Of a DNA stretch of 64,000 nucleotides, positions 53,026 to 64,000 are shown in pieces. Below the pieces are notes generated by a model that did no database searches, was not told where the DNA came from, and saw nothing but the letters and a program-made list of their open reading frames with translations. The translations under genes were made by a program, and so were the position numbers. The DNA comes from Nephrocerus scutellatus (Eukaryota > Arthropoda > Insecta > Diptera > Pipunculidae), in the NCBI GenBank assembly GCA_947095585.1, contig OX352762.1:46500829-46564828 (forward strand). The letters are read 5' to 3'. Numbering within the stretch: the first letter of the stretch is position 1; every line of letters starts with the position of its first letter.

Positions 53026-55905
53026 TTAACCATCATCCTTCAAGAACTTGTTAACGGCTAATTTGAACGCCTGCAGATTATAAGATTCTGGAAACACGTG
53101 TTCGACCAATTGATTCCACATCGAAGATACTCTAGGAAAAAAGGAGGATTTAAAGTGTTGGGTTCTACATGAAAAAAGTTTTAAGGCAAATCTATGTTGA
53201 TTGCACCTTACGTTACTGAGAAAAGGCCCAGGAACTAGAGAACGGGTTTCTAAAGAACATTTACCGTTGTAAAATTTATAGAAAACAGATAAAGCTTCTA
53301 CATTTCGTCTGTGCTCCAAAGTATCAAGAGACGAAGTAATGGTTACATCGTTTATCAAACGGATAACTCTATTCTGAACACCATCAAGATGAACCAAATG
53401 CGATCTTGGAGCACCACCCCACACATATGAATTAAATTCTAAAATTGGTCTAACATAAGATTTATATAATCTTAACACTTCAGAGGGAGTGAAGTAGAAG
53501 TTACAACGTCTTATGAAGCCTAAACATTGGCTAGCTCTTTTTGAAATTTCATAAATATGTTCTTTCCAAGAAAGATCACTTGATACTTTTAAACCTAACA
53601 ACTTAAGTGAATCAGATCTCGCAATAGAGGTACCATTAATAACAGGAGGAACATAATGTTGAGTTGTCTTCTGAGAAAAAAGGCAAGACTGGAATTTATT
53701 TGGGTTAAATTCTACTCTGTTAGAAATGCCCCAATCAAGAATGATTTGAATATTAGACAGAATAGTCAAATTCATTTTTTCACGCGAACCATTCAAGCGA
53801 GAATTGCATTCTTTTTGATTGTCAAACTCAATGGAGGCCGATAGTGTTGTATCATCAGCAAATGAATGGATATCACAGGTTGTAGAAGACAATAGGTCGT
53901 TGATATATATCAAGAAGAGCGTGGGAGACGAGGATGATCCTTGAGGCACGCCAGCATTGATCCCATGTGAATCTGAAGATATACCATTTAATACAACTTT
54001 TATTTTACGGTTCCATAAATAATTCTCAATCCATGTAATGAGAGAGGAGTGTAAATTCAGCGCACGAATCTTATTAATAAGACAATCATGCCATACTCTA
54101 TCAAAAGCTTTAGCAATATCTAAGGAAACAACGCTTGATTCACCTAGGTTTTCAATGCTTCGCTCCAAACAATGAGTCATGCACGTCATTAGTTCGCCTG
54201 AAGATCGATTTTTACGAAATCCATACTGAACATCGGATAAAAGAACATTCGAATCCAGATAGTTCATTAGTCTGAAATTAACGATAGATTCCATTACCTT
54301 CGATAGAACCGACAACAAAGCAATAGGTCGGTAGTTCGTAGGTGCCGATTTATCACCTTTTTTCGGAACGGGTTGAATAATTGCTATTTTCCAAAGTGAT
54401 GGAAAAACACCTGTCTTCATTGAGAGATGAAACAATTTGCTAAGCGGTTTTGCCAAAGTATGATGACAACTTTTCAATACTAATGGCGGAATACCGTCGG
54501 GGCCAGTCGCTTTATTGGGGTCAAGTTCTTTCAGAATCTTTGAAACAACCCGTTTCCGAAAATAGATTTTAGACATACCTGGGCCTAGATTCGGGAGAAT
54601 TGGGGGGCTTTGATTAGTTAAAGGAAGAGTAGACGCACCAGCGAAATGAGAAGCTAAGAGATTAGATTTCTCAATATTAGTTCTATAATGAATACCATTA
54701 TGAAATAAAGAAGGAATAGACGAAGTATTGTCTGCAAAGTTTCTTTTAACCAATGCAGCAAACGACCAAAAGCTTCGACTGTTTGAATCAGAATCCAATA
54801 TTTTTCGCATGCTATCTCGAATCTTAAGGTCATATATTATTTTGGACCTTTTCAATATAGCGTTTGATCTGTTTCTAGCTATTCGAAACTTTACAAGGTT
54901 TTCTTCAGAAGTGCAATTAACGTAGTCCAAATGGGCTGCTTTTTTACACGCGACTGCTGACCTGCAATGTTCGTTAAACCATTTATTTTTATGAGTATTT
55001 TTCTTTTTAAATGAAGAAGGAATGCAATTTTTCATTCCTAGCAAAATGGTTGACGTGATAAGTTGTGATGCTTCATTAGCATTATTGCTGGAAAAACAGG
55101 TTGACCAATCAAATGAGCTATAAAATTGGTTCAGGAGCTCCCAGTTAGCATTTTTATAGTACCAGAGTAGCCTTTTACTTGTAGTCTCTATAAGGGCTGG
55201 TGATATTGAAAATTTGGCAACTATCAAAGCATGGTCAGAAAGACCTAATGGAGCAGATACATCAATTGAATATTTATCAGGCATAGTTGTAAGAAATAAA
55301 TCTAAAAGGTGAGGTGATTGACCAGTAGTATCCGGATACCTAGTTGGCTTATCAACGAGTTGGGTGAAAAGATTAACATTTGAAAATAGTTCTGCGGTTT
55401 CACCTGATCGATCTCTACCATTCGAATAGGTCAACCATGAATCATTGTGGACATTAAAATCACCCAAGACTACCAATTCTGATGTTGGTGATGATTTGTA
55501 AATCTTGTCTATTGTGTCTGATAAGTAATTAAACTCAATATTAGTGTCATCAGGTGACAAATTAGGACTACGATAAAGGGAACAAATAAATATCGAATGG
55601 TTTGAAATTACAATTTCAATCCATATCGTATTGAACATTGGATTACTGTTTGGAATATTAAAATTAGGTACACTAAAACTGATGTCTTCTCGTATAAATA
55701 AAATAACCCCACGATGAGGAACCAAACAGTCGACACGAGAATACCCCTGACATTGAAAATCATTTGGGGTACCCATATAAGAGTCCTGCGTTTCACATAA
55801 ACTTAGAACCGCAGGTTTATTCGCGTCAAGATGTGCTACGATCGAATTGAAATTTCTTTTAATGCCGCGAATATTTGTGAAATGAATTTCAAAATAAGAG
55901 TTCAT
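53026..55905 (-). CDS. J1 ORF2: endonuclease-reverse transcriptase
   Basis: 959 residues from ATG 55905 (ATG 55935 is an alternative start; 55905 has A at -3 and starts right at the endonuclease). AP-type endonuclease about 1-235: FTNIRGIKRNF, LSLCETQ, CSLYRSP, VLGDFNVHNDSW, GLSDHALIVAKF. RT about 470-740: PNKATGPDGIPPLVLKS, PVPKKGDKSAPTNYRPIALL, SLDIAKAFDRVWH, NAGVPQGSSSSPTLFLIYINDLL and FADD. The C-terminal part (LKLLGLKVSSDLSWKEHI, YKSYVRPILEF) is typical of Jockey/CR1-like ORF2. No stop or shift, so it is recent and may be active. Confidence 0.93.
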   Translation of the reverse strand: MNSYFEIHFTNIRGIKRNFNSIVAHLDANKPAVLSLCETQDSYMGTPNDFQCQGYSRVDCLVPHRGVILFIREDISFSVPNFNIPNSNPMFNTIWIEIVISNHSIFICSLYRSPNLSPDDTNIEFNYLSDTIDKIYKSSPTSELVVLGDFNVHNDSWLTYSNGRDRSGETAELFSNVNLFTQLVDKPTRYPDTTGQSPHLLDLFLTTMPDKYSIDVSAPLGLSDHALIVAKFSISPALIETTSKRLLWYYKNANWELLNQFYSSFDWSTCFSSNNANEASQLITSTILLGMKNCIPSSFKKKNTHKNKWFNEHCRSAVACKKAAHLDYVNCTSEENLVKFRIARNRSNAILKRSKIIYDLKIRDSMRKILDSDSNSRSFWSFAALVKRNFADNTSSIPSLFHNGIHYRTNIEKSNLLASHFAGASTLPLTNQSPPILPNLGPGMSKIYFRKRVVSKILKELDPNKATGPDGIPPLVLKSCHHTLAKPLSKLFHLSMKTGVFPSLWKIAIIQPVPKKGDKSAPTNYRPIALLSVLSKVMESIVNFRLMNYLDSNVLLSDVQYGFRKNRSSGELMTCMTHCLERSIENLGESSVVSLDIAKAFDRVWHDCLINKIRALNLHSSLITWIENYLWNRKIKVVLNGISSDSHGINAGVPQGSSSSPTLFLIYINDLLSSTTCDIHSFADDTTLSASIEFDNQKECNSRLNGSREKMNLTILSNIQIILDWGISNRVEFNPNKFQSCLFSQKTTQHYVPPVINGTSIARSDSLKLLGLKVSSDLSWKEHIYEISKRASQCLGFIRRCNFYFTPSEVLRLYKSYVRPILEFNSYVWGGAPRSHLVHLDGVQNRVIRLINDVTITSSLDTLEHRRNVEALSVFYKFYNGKCSLETRSLVPGPFLSNVRCNQHRFALKLFSCRTQHFKSSFFPRVSSMWNQLVEHVFPESYNLQAFKLAVNKFLKDDG

Positions 55906-56145
55906 TTTACAAATTAAAAATACCGAACCCGTCAAGATGATGAAAATATACGTAAAATAAGATAATAATAATATAAAAAATCAAAAAATATTATAAATAA
56001 CAATAATAAGAAGAATTTCTACGAACCAACCACTCAACAGTGAAAACGTTACTTATTCGTTTGTAGTACCAGGCCTAACAAACGAAAAAGGCACGCTCAG
56101 CTACTGAGACAGAAAGTCAATAAAAATTCTACTTCTGAAAACTAC

Positions 56146-56400
56146 TCAAATAAAATAAAAACTTGAATAACAATACTTTTTAACGTAACTGCTTTTTTGT
56201 GTCTGATTCTTTGGTAACGTTACGATATGATGTCTTTGTTTTGATGGTATTGCTATCAGCAGTATCCACGCTTGATGAACAATATTGGAAAACACCTGTA
56301 ACCGCTTTTCGAGTTCAGCAATTTTTGTCGTTTGGATTTTATTTGACTTCTTTTGTTGATTCAGTGTGATGATCTTGTCGTTTAAATTATCCAACAGCAC
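56146..56400 (-). pseudogene. J1 ORF1 remnant
   Basis: 84 residues. A coiled-coil-like start (LLDNLNDKIITLNQQKKSNK, IAELEKRLQVF) then a short tail. Truncated by the insertion end at about 56423. 210 bp separate it from ORF2. Confidence 0.55.
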
Positions 56401-56423
56401 CAGACTCTGCGATTATTAATTGG

Positions 56424-57640
56424 CTGTCAAATGAACGAGCTATTTCGGAAATATTCCGACGAAATGGATTCAACTTAGAAGGTTGCGTGGTACGCGGGGT
56501 TTCGGAAAAGAAAAGTTCGTGACGACGAACTGTTTCGCGCAATTTTTCGATCGTACGAATGTTTAAATGCAAGATTCCGTAACGCACGTCAGTCTTCAGA
56601 TTTCTAATCAACATTTCTACGAGTTCCGGTTCATTCAAAGGAAGTTCGCAATCTATCAGTCAATTCGACAATTGACAGGTAGAATTCATCAAAATCTTCG
56701 CGGTCTTTTTGTTTGCTATTTCGGATTAATTCCATAACGTCAAAATCAGTTCGCATGTCTTGATATTGTCGCTTGAGTTCGCAACACAGCTGGTTCCAGT
56801 TAAATTGTCGACTGACTCTATGAAACCTCCAAAACCAATCTCGTGCTTTTCCCGTAAACAGTAAGTGAACATTGTCGCAGAGTAGATTATAATCGCTATT
56901 CAGGTTTTGATCAGTCATTGCCCTGATTCGATATATAAACTCTTCGACAAGCATTCCTTTCGATGAACCATCGAAATGAATATTCCAACTCATAATTATG
57001 CTGGTTAGTTTATTAGGGTTATTCAAGAGTTGGGAATGGAGACTATTACGGCTTAGATTTTCTGGAAACTGATAAGATTGTCAGGGTGAATGCATTGAAT
57101 TGCTGTAGCTAGCACGAGACTGTTCTCCAGCCAGTCGCTCACTCGGGTTTAATAAGCGTGGAGGCATGTCTTGAGGCCAATCAGGGGTTACGGCTGTCGC
57201 TGTACAGAAGTTGTTATCATTTCATTGATGAACGAAGCTAACTCATCACGAAATGGTCTCTGCTCTTCGCGAATTGCGGCTTGAACCAATCCTAGGAGTT
57301 CTTTCCTTGACATAGGCGAATTATCTTGAGCAAGGAAGCTAGAAGGAGGCGGAGGCCTGTTTGCCGAAGCAGAATCGAGTGCAGCTGTAGGGCTGGTAAA
57401 TCTAACGCGTTGGTCCAAGATACTAGAATCATTCAAAGACCAGTCTACAACATTTCGTTCTTTGTTTGATCTAGTCGATCTGGCAATCGTAGAAGGTTTC
57501 GATATTGCACCTTTTCCTTTTGGAAGATTTTAACCAGTCAAGTATACAATTTTCGTGAAAAGTGTGCTGGCACTTGGTTACGACTAGGATCTGTTGATCA
57601 TCCAAGATATCCCGACAAACTACACAGAATCCTAAGATAC
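56424..57640 (-). pseudogene. RING-Gag of R2, right arm
   Basis: Mirror of 47040-48246, cut by J1 at 56424. The RING starts at about 57640 going down (CVVCRDIL, CQHTFHENC; preceded by RILGF, Ser in the left arm), then the helical region (57188-57436), then the capsid (56631-57026), then NEPELVEMLIRNLK in a shifted frame (from 56638). The frame breaks are the same as in the left arm, so they predate the inversion. Confidence 0.8.
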
Positions 57641-58353
57641 GAGAGCAAAAAAAAAAATTCGATACGGTAATATAGCGAATATATATAAGATACGGTTTAA
57701 CAAGAATAGTTGAAGTTTCTCCCCAGGTCAGAGCCGGAGGGTTCGTTTGAAGCAACAAAAAAAGTTGGATGATATCGGGAATAATATCTTTATTTTTAAA
57801 CAGGCTACGTAGTGCTGGATGAGGACTTAAAGTCGAACATGACGAAGGCTGACAAATAGCATTCCCAAAACAAAATCCTTATTAGGGTAAAACGATTGAA
57901 AAGTAACAACTTTAGTTAAAGCACAAAAAAAATTATCGATCAGGTATTAGTTGGGCCTGTGCATCACTTTCGATTAGTTTAGAACCAAATGGTCTCAGAA
58001 TTCAAAAAGAAAAGAAATTTTGAGTGAATTCCTACAATAGGTAATCTATCGGAGTCGTACACGTGGTCCTTCCAAGTACCATCCATTTACAAGTTATACG
58101 CCTGATTTTCGTTATCCACTGCGTCATACGAGCACACCAAATTAAATGAACGTTTGTCTTTGGTCGATGTTATCAAACAGAGATAAGTCATCGAAGTTCA
58201 AAGGAGACGAACGACTTAATGAAGTGACGAGGATAGCGCAAGTCGACGACTGAATCTCGAACCGAATAAACAGGGGTTAAAATTAGGAAAAAGGGAGACA
58301 AGCAAGAGTGTGGGACCCGTAAAGGAAATCAGAAGATACTGAACTTCTTTCGG
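57641..58353 (-). other. R2 leader, right arm
   Basis: Mirror of 46055-47022, about 265 bp shorter. No ORF. Confidence 0.6.
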
Positions 58354-58629
58354 GCCCCACGTTGGGCGCCATTTTATGTAATAAAATGGAACGCATCAAC
58401 GTGGTCATCACTCTGAATTGAGTGGAAATTAATCAAGATGATTAGAAAGCGAATGTGTGTGGAACACGAAAATAATCTGCTGAATGCAAACTCTTTTCGG
58501 GCCCCACGTTGGGCGCCATTTTATGTAATAAAATGGAACGCATCAACGTGGTCATCACACTGAATTGGGGTGGACTCAAAAAAAAATTAGCGCAATGCCA
58601 ACATTTTTCTGGCCCCACGTTGGGTGCCA
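58354..58629 (-). promoter_or_regulatory. Triple tRNA-Lys PBS array of R2, right arm
   Basis: Reverse-strand sites at 58354-58371, 58501-58518 and 58612-58629, with spacings of 147 and 111 bp as in the left arm. The outer one keeps the same G-to-A change. Confidence 0.88.
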
Positions 58630-60255
58630 TTTTATGTAATGTGCTGGTGTTACGATATTGTGGTTCTGGTTGCTGCTGTTATGCTAGACAGCGGGGTGCT
58701 GTCTTATTTACGAAGTGGTTCCTTCAGCGGGGTGCACGCCTAGCGGGGGGTGGGGTCTTGCTTCTGGACCACTCGACCACCATTACAAAAAAAATTTGTG
58801 TGCACATAGCGGGGTGCGAAAAAAAAGGAAAGAGGGAGAAAGGAAACTAAAGACGGTTGCTTCCCATATGGGTTACCAATGAACCCTCACGACTCTTACC
58901 TGGAGAACTTCATGCGCAATCAAAATAAAACATTTCTCAGATTTGTAGTTTTAATCTAGATATTCGAACAAAGGGCTTCCTTGCCTATCGTTACGATAGA
59001 AAACAATAAGCACGTTTTTGTTGTTGTTTTTTTTTTCTTTAATTTCTTTAATTGACGAAAAAACGGTCAAATTATATATTTCTAAATTTATTCTTTAATT
59101 ACTTTTAAATAATTTTATCTATATTCATAAAAGCAAGGTCTATAACTGATCAAGTTTATTTAAATATATATAAGAATTATCAGCATGGATAGGTATACGG
59201 TTTATCACCGTTTAGGTTAATAGATATACGCAAAGAATATCCATACACGTATGTTTGAAATAAATTAAGTTTAATATAAAAAGGATTACCAACATGAATA
59301 TGTATGCGGCTTATTACCATTTAAGTTAATATAAATATATAAGAAATATTCATACGAGTATGTTTGAATCAAGTTAATTTAAAAAAAAATTTCCAATATG
59401 AATATGTATTCGGTTTATTACCGTTTAAGTTAATATATATATAAGAAATATTCATACAAGTATGGTTGAATCACGTCAATTTAAAAATATAAAGACAGTT
59501 ACCAACATGGATATGTATGCGGTTTATTACCGTTAAAGTTAATGTATATGCAAAAATCTTCTTACAAGTATGTTTGAAGTATATAACCGTCACGGTTATT
59601 TAAATAAATGATAAAGGAACCTCCTTTCTTTTTCTTAAGAAAAAAAAATAACGCATCATTTGATTATATCAATTAAAAAGGGTTCCAAGGAGTTCCTTAT
59701 TTTAGTCCCTTATAGGACGAAAAATATAAATCTAAATTTATGGGAATTGCTTTAAATGTACAAGTACAGCTTGTATTATCATAGATTATAACGTGCTATA
59801 GATAGAAACTAGCTTAACAATCGAGTAAATGTCTCCTTTTTTCTTCTACGCGACAACGATAGCCTTTATGTAGTAAGAACACATGTACATGACCGGGTGG
59901 CATAGCGTATGCACTTTCGCATGAATATTAACTAAGCTACCAAAAGAAAACGTATTTTCGTTTCTATTAAAAAAAAAAAACTTATATATAAATATATAGA
60001 TATGTATATATAACGACAATGTGTAGAGGATATATATTCTTAAATTTAAATTTATTAAGTCGTTAGCAATGAATACTTTTCATTTCTATGAACACCAAAA
60101 ACAAATCGTTTATGTACCGATAGATATATTCTTCAAATTTAAATTTATCCAATAGTCACAGAAACGATTACTTTCCGGTCTTAACCAAGTCAAATTCATC
60201 ATACATACATACATATGCATTTGTATTAAACATCTTAAATTTATCATATGCATGC

Positions 60256-60293
<38 letters not shown>

Positions 60294-60331
60294 GTTTAAA
60301 ACAATTCAGAATTTATCTTACATATTTATAT
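58630..60331 (-). repeat. AT-rich LTR-like block, right arm
   Basis: Mirror of 44083-45773, including the four repeats of about 105 bp (59165-59590) and the TA microsatellite (60260-60292). No gene. Confidence 0.8.
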
Positions 60332-60335
60332 ACAT

Positions 60336-62355
60336 TGTGAGGAACAAAATTCTCCACATTAGAATTTTTCCCACGCAAAATGTCTGGAAATAATTTGCAA
60401 GCCTTTTGTCATAAACATAAAATTAAAGAAATAAAAAAAAAACTCAATATGTAGTTTTTAACAATCATTCATAGTTACCAACGCACTCTCTACAATTATT
60501 AAGCAAAAGTCACTCAATTGGCGGCGAAATGGGCAATATTTCGTTTCTCCTTGTTTCTTTCTTTTCCTATTACGAGCAATAGGCGATTAAGAGATCATCG
60601 CGCATTTAACAAAACTACCACCACGCAGATGCACAGCGCATGGTCTCTGTCACGACATCAGTAGACCACTACCAAAACCTTCTCTATAGAAAGCAAAACC
60701 TTCTCTATAGAAAGCCCAACTCTACGCATACTAATGCTGTAAACCAAGACCAAACGCATGTGTGTTTGTGGGATGTGAATACAGTGTACAAAAAATAAGA
60801 AGTCGCAAAGAGCGAGAAACGTAAGATGTGGTAGTGGGAAACAGAAATATTTTATATGGATTTTGCTCTTTAGTTGATTACTAATACAAATACGTTTGGT
60901 CTCAATCTAAGCATGTATCTGTGTACGATCGGAACAGTTGGGCTTTCTATAGAGAAGGTTTTGACCACTACGGCACACAGCGGCGAATTCGCCGGAGAAA
61001 AAAACATCTGTCCCCCTCGCACTCAGGCAGTAGGTGCAGACGTACTCCCGCGCACAGCAGCCAAGAATCAAAATACCATGTAACGGCTGGTGGTGTCAAT
61101 GACCTGAGCACCGCTCAGGCAAAAAAACTACCAAGTGGGCTCGCCAACGAATGCAGACAACAACATGCTTATTCGAAACTGAGCAATGATGGATTTATGC
61201 ATACACACACACACACGGTGTAAGGCAGACAACTACATGCATATTCGCAACTGAGCAATGAAGAATTTATGCGTACACACACACGTTGCAAGGCCAGAAA
61301 CATGTATACCATACATGTTGTTCTTCAAAGGAAACATCCTACGAAGAACATGTATATGTCAAACGCGCATACATGCGTCTGAATTAATGGAAATCCAGCA
61401 CAACAACAACAAACACGATGAAAACAAGAAGCCAACGGAAAACCAACCGCAGGGAAACAGTTTAAAAGGAGTACGCAGCTCAAGCAAAAGGTCTATTCTT
61501 CCTGAGTTCCTTCCACTGTCCACACCTAATAGTTCAAGAGTACTACCTTGCTATTCTTCCTGAGTTCCTTCCACTGTCCACACCTAATAGTTCAAGAGTA
61601 CTACCTTGCTATTCTTCCTGAGTTCCTTCCACTGTTCACAACAAATAGTTCAAGAGTACTACCTTACTATTATTGTTGAACTACATCCTGCCGAAAACCC
61701 AAATCCTTGACTAAACTTTCTTTCAGCTACAGTGGTTCAAGAGTGCTACCTTGCCACTACGATTAACCCGTTTTCTCCCAATTCTAGGAGCCAAGGGGTA
61801 CAAGTACTTTGTACTTAAACCCATCCTTAACCCATAAACTTTCTTTCAGCTACAGTGGTTCAAGAGTGCTACCTTGCCACTACGATTAACCCGTTCTCTC
61901 CCAATTCTAGGAGCCAAGGGGTACAAGAACTTTGTACTTAAACCCATAAACTGTCTTTCAGCTACAGTGGTTCAAGAGTGCTACCTTGCCACTACGATTA
62001 ACCCGTTCTCTCCCAATTCTAGGAGCCAAGGGGTACAAGTACTTTGTACTTAAACCCATCGTTAACCCATAAACTTTCTTTCAGCTACAGTGGTTCAAGA
62101 GTGCTACCTTGCCACTACGATTAACCCATTCTTTTCCTAGGAATAAAGGACACTTTGTACTTTTACTTTACAATTTTTACAATTTTTTTAACGAATGTAA
62201 ATCCAATGATTGAAACAAACACAAACAATTTTTGAAATAATAAAGAGATTCATTTAATTTTCCACAAACCCAAAACCATAAATTCTATTGTAACGACCCC
62301 CCTTATTGAACCCTGGTCACACTGAGTTCTACCCCGGCTGGGAAACTCCGTTACA
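60336..62355 (+). repeat. 5' LTR of N1, right arm
   Basis: TGTGAGGAAC to GTTACA, 2020 bp including the 291-bp MITE. Arrays with GTTCAAGAG cores at about 61510-61680 (60-bp type) and 61725-62130 (123-bp type). Confidence 0.9.
60673..60963. mobile_element. hAT-type MITE, right arm, with a 21-bp end duplication
   Basis: Mirror of the left MITE, flanked by ACCACTAC at 60665-60672 and 60964-60971. 291 bp, which is 270 plus one extra copy of the terminal 21 bp (CAAAACCTTCTCTATAGAAAG given twice in a row). Confidence 0.92.
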
Positions 62356-62357
62356 AT

Positions 62358-62376
62358 TGGCGCCCGAGCAGGGACC
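62358..62376 (+). promoter_or_regulatory. tRNA-Lys(UUU)-type PBS of N1, right arm
   Basis: TGGCGCCCGAGCAGGGACC, two bases after the LTR end. Confidence 0.88.
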
Positions 62377-62401
62377 CTGAATTTAAAAAAAAAAAAACTA
62401 A

Positions 62402-63322
62402 GCACTCGATGAATTGAGGAAACGTTTCTCCAATTACATCACCGGGCGAGACGTTACGTCGGAGGACGAAACGCGTCTCACCGAATTAGAACGAATACAC
62501 ACTCGTAGCCAATCACCGCGGCCCCATATATCCCTGAACCCTCCGGATCTAGTGGACCACGATGAACCAAAGGGGGCTATAAGCAGGACAGCGTCCCCAG
62601 CCATACGAGAGGCAACAGCCACTCGAACTCCATCAGAAACACCAGGGACAACATATCCCATGTTTATAGACCAGGTACGAAAGTGGTCAGTGCGGTACGA
62701 CGGTGGCAAGGAACCTCTTTTATTTATCGAGAGGCTGGAAGAGCTCGCTGACGCCTACTCGTTAAACAAAGACCTCCTTCCAAGGACTATGCCCGAGTTA
62801 CTTCGCGACCGATCCCTACTGTGGTTCCGCAATAATAACCTGAAGTGGCAGGACTGGAACAGTTTCAAAGCAGACTTCCTGCAATTATTCTTGCCCACAA
62901 GGTACTGGGAACGTCTGGACGATGAGATTCGCTAAAGACGACACAAACAACAGGAACAATTTAAAGACTTCGTAATTGTGATGCAGAATATGATGAGGCA
63001 CGCAAATTACCCCGAAGAAGAATAGGTGGAAAGGATCTTCCGGAACAGCCGCCAAGAATATCAATATTATATCCGAAGAAAAGACTTCGGAAATCTCCGC
63101 GAGCTCATTGATCTAGCAGAGGACTACGAAGGTATCCAGGCAAACCAGGAGAGCGCAACAACGACACCTCGAAGAAGACCACAGGAGAGGCATTGTATGG
63201 TGAGTCAGCCTGAAGAAGGACCATACAATCCTCGAATGACTTGTCGATGGTGCCGACAGGAAGGCCACTTTCAAAAAGAATGCACTAACCCTCGAGTGAT
63301 TTTCTGCTGGGACTGTGGATAA
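62402..63322 (+). pseudogene. Gag of N1, right arm
   Basis: Starts at ALDELRKRF, following an A-run, without the SAP-like beginning. Open 62414-62935 to the shared TAA, then capsid end and CCHC knuckle (CRWCRQEGHFQKEC). A private TAG near 63024 replaces the Gln codon of the left arm; ends at the shared TAA after FCWDCG. Confidence 0.85.
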
Positions 63323-64000
63323 CAGAGAATCAGGACAATTGACTGCTGCCGTCAACGTAACTCACACGCTGAGCATCGTCATTTGCCCCTGTCTGGCGAG
63401 AAATCAGCCGTGATCCAGGATAAACACAGAATTCTCGCGCGCATCATCATCAACCACGAACCCGTTCAGGCCACTATTGACACTGGCGCATCCCGCAGTT
63501 TCATCAGCGAAGCTTTGGCTGAAAAGTTTCGAAATTTGGACAACGCCACCCCCGTGCAGATCCCAATCCAAATGGCTGACGGAATTCAGACAACTGTCCG
63601 TCAGGAGTTAAGCGTCAACATTCGGTTTGGGGAATCCTTATGTTCACTGCGCCTGCTAGTGTTGCCGAACGCCGCTGATAATCTTACACTAGGAATGGAC
63701 TTCCTTACAAGAACCAGAGCCACTTTTTGTCTCGGAGGTGAGTACTTAACACTTCAAACTTTATCAGCAGGTCCGGTTAAACGACTGACATGCAACACAT
63801 TCCGAGAAGTTAAACAACCACAATTGCCAAAGACCCAACAGCCGCTGAAGTCAGACTTCGTGTTAGTCACACCGTTCAGAAGAAGACGTCACAGCCGCCC
63901 AAAACAATTACAGGCGCCAAACGTCACAACATCTACGCTTCCAAGGCATCAAAAGTCGTCACAGCCTAAGGTAACAGCAAGGGCAAGAGTTGACGAAAGT
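63323..64000 (+). CDS. Protease and start of Q/S/P tail of N1, right arm (partial)
   Basis: Open from after the Gag TAA to the window end. It has the same retropepsin (ATIDTGASRSF) and the basic start of the tail (FRRRRHSRPKQLQAPN) as 39681-41060. Truncated by the window. Confidence 0.7.

Larger units (their letters stand above)
52616..56423 (-). mobile_element. J1: non-LTR retrotransposon (LINE), 5'-truncated in ORF1
   Basis: Inserted in the R2 Gag of the right arm; the left arm shows the empty site (TTTGACAGTGATTTTGTCG near 48240). Poly-A (T-run 52615-52637) marks the 3' end. No target duplication longer than CT. It has the end of ORF1 and an intact ORF2. Jockey/CR1-type by endonuclease-RT order; the clade is uncertain. 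Confidence 0.88.
40443..64000. repeat. Large inverted repeat (palindrome), junction at about 51247
   Basis: Left arm about 40443-49610, right arm 51247-64000 and beyond the window. Every left-arm part reappears reversed in order: RT, protease, Gag, PBS array, leader, LTR-like block, N1 with MITE. The unpaired middle (49610-51246) holds the rest of R2. The right arm alone carries J1. Point differences (for example Tyr against stop at 41685), a 265-bp leader indel and a 21-bp MITE duplication show the arms have diverged. Confidence 0.92.
60336..64000 (+). mobile_element. N1, right arm copy (runs off the window)
   Basis: TSD-side ACAT at 60332-60335, LTR 60336-62355, PBS, Gag and protease up to the window end, in reverse orientation to 37919-44078. 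Part of the inverted repeat, not an independent insertion. Confidence 0.9.

Noticed and set aside
40443..64000. Palindrome as a sequencing artefact
   Set aside because: Not excluded without reads, but the LINE, indels and point changes found in one arm only make it improbable.

Overview
This window reads as repeat-rich heterochromatin of a dipteran insect. I see no host gene, rRNA or tRNA. The dipteran call rests on AT-rich spacers, CAA/TTG runs, Ty3/gypsy elements primed by tRNA-Lys, a rosa-type mariner, and splice signals of fly type (CTAAT branch point, GTAAGT donor). The genus cannot be told from the sequence.

Labels used below: G1 = gypsy deletion derivative; R1 and R2 = two diverged gypsy-class elements whose Gag begins with a RING finger; U1 = young gypsy-class element carrying a Ulp1-like protease ORF; N1 = non-autonomous relative of U1; J1 = non-LTR retrotransposon.

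Layout. 1-5225 and 6229-44190 are two tandem copies of one segment: G1 fragment, GT-rich minisatellite, long AT-rich LTR-like block. Copy A (1-5225) ends at a mariner inserted at TA (5226-6228). Copy B was opened by nested insertions. R1 (9341-22643) entered with TSD ACTT. Part of its 3' LTR plus 23 bp of flank was then tandemly duplicated. U1 (23495-34188, TSD ATAC, two 2240-bp LTRs that look almost identical) entered the duplicated LTR. Further on, N1 (37919-44078, TSD ATGT) entered the LTR-like block, and a hAT-type MITE (TSD GTAGTGGT) entered one N1 LTR. The block leads into R2 (45779-51246), which is broken.

Near 51247 the sequence turns back on itself. From there to the window end is an inverted copy of the left arm (R2, LTR-like block, N1 with its MITE), interrupted only by J1 (52616-56423), whose long EN-RT ORF is intact.

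How the parts work. U1 is the only element that looks complete: LTRs, PBS, Gag (SAP-like N-terminus, capsid, zinc knuckle), a -1 slippery heptamer GGGAAAC, Pol (PR-RT-RNaseH-IN) and a third ORF in the env position with the full Ulp1/SENP (C48) catalytic set and an RS-rich tail. R1 and R2 share an N-terminal RING-H2 on Gag with identical zinc-ligand spacing up to the sixth ligand. R1 uses the same GGGAAAC shift site as U1. Their LTR ends carry tandem arrays of tRNA-Lys primer-binding sites, and the R1 LTR holds a candidate intron of about 1 kb around a minisatellite. The unusual material is therefore a set of retrotransposons with ubiquitin/SUMO-type domains and odd priming and LTR architecture, inside a large palindrome.
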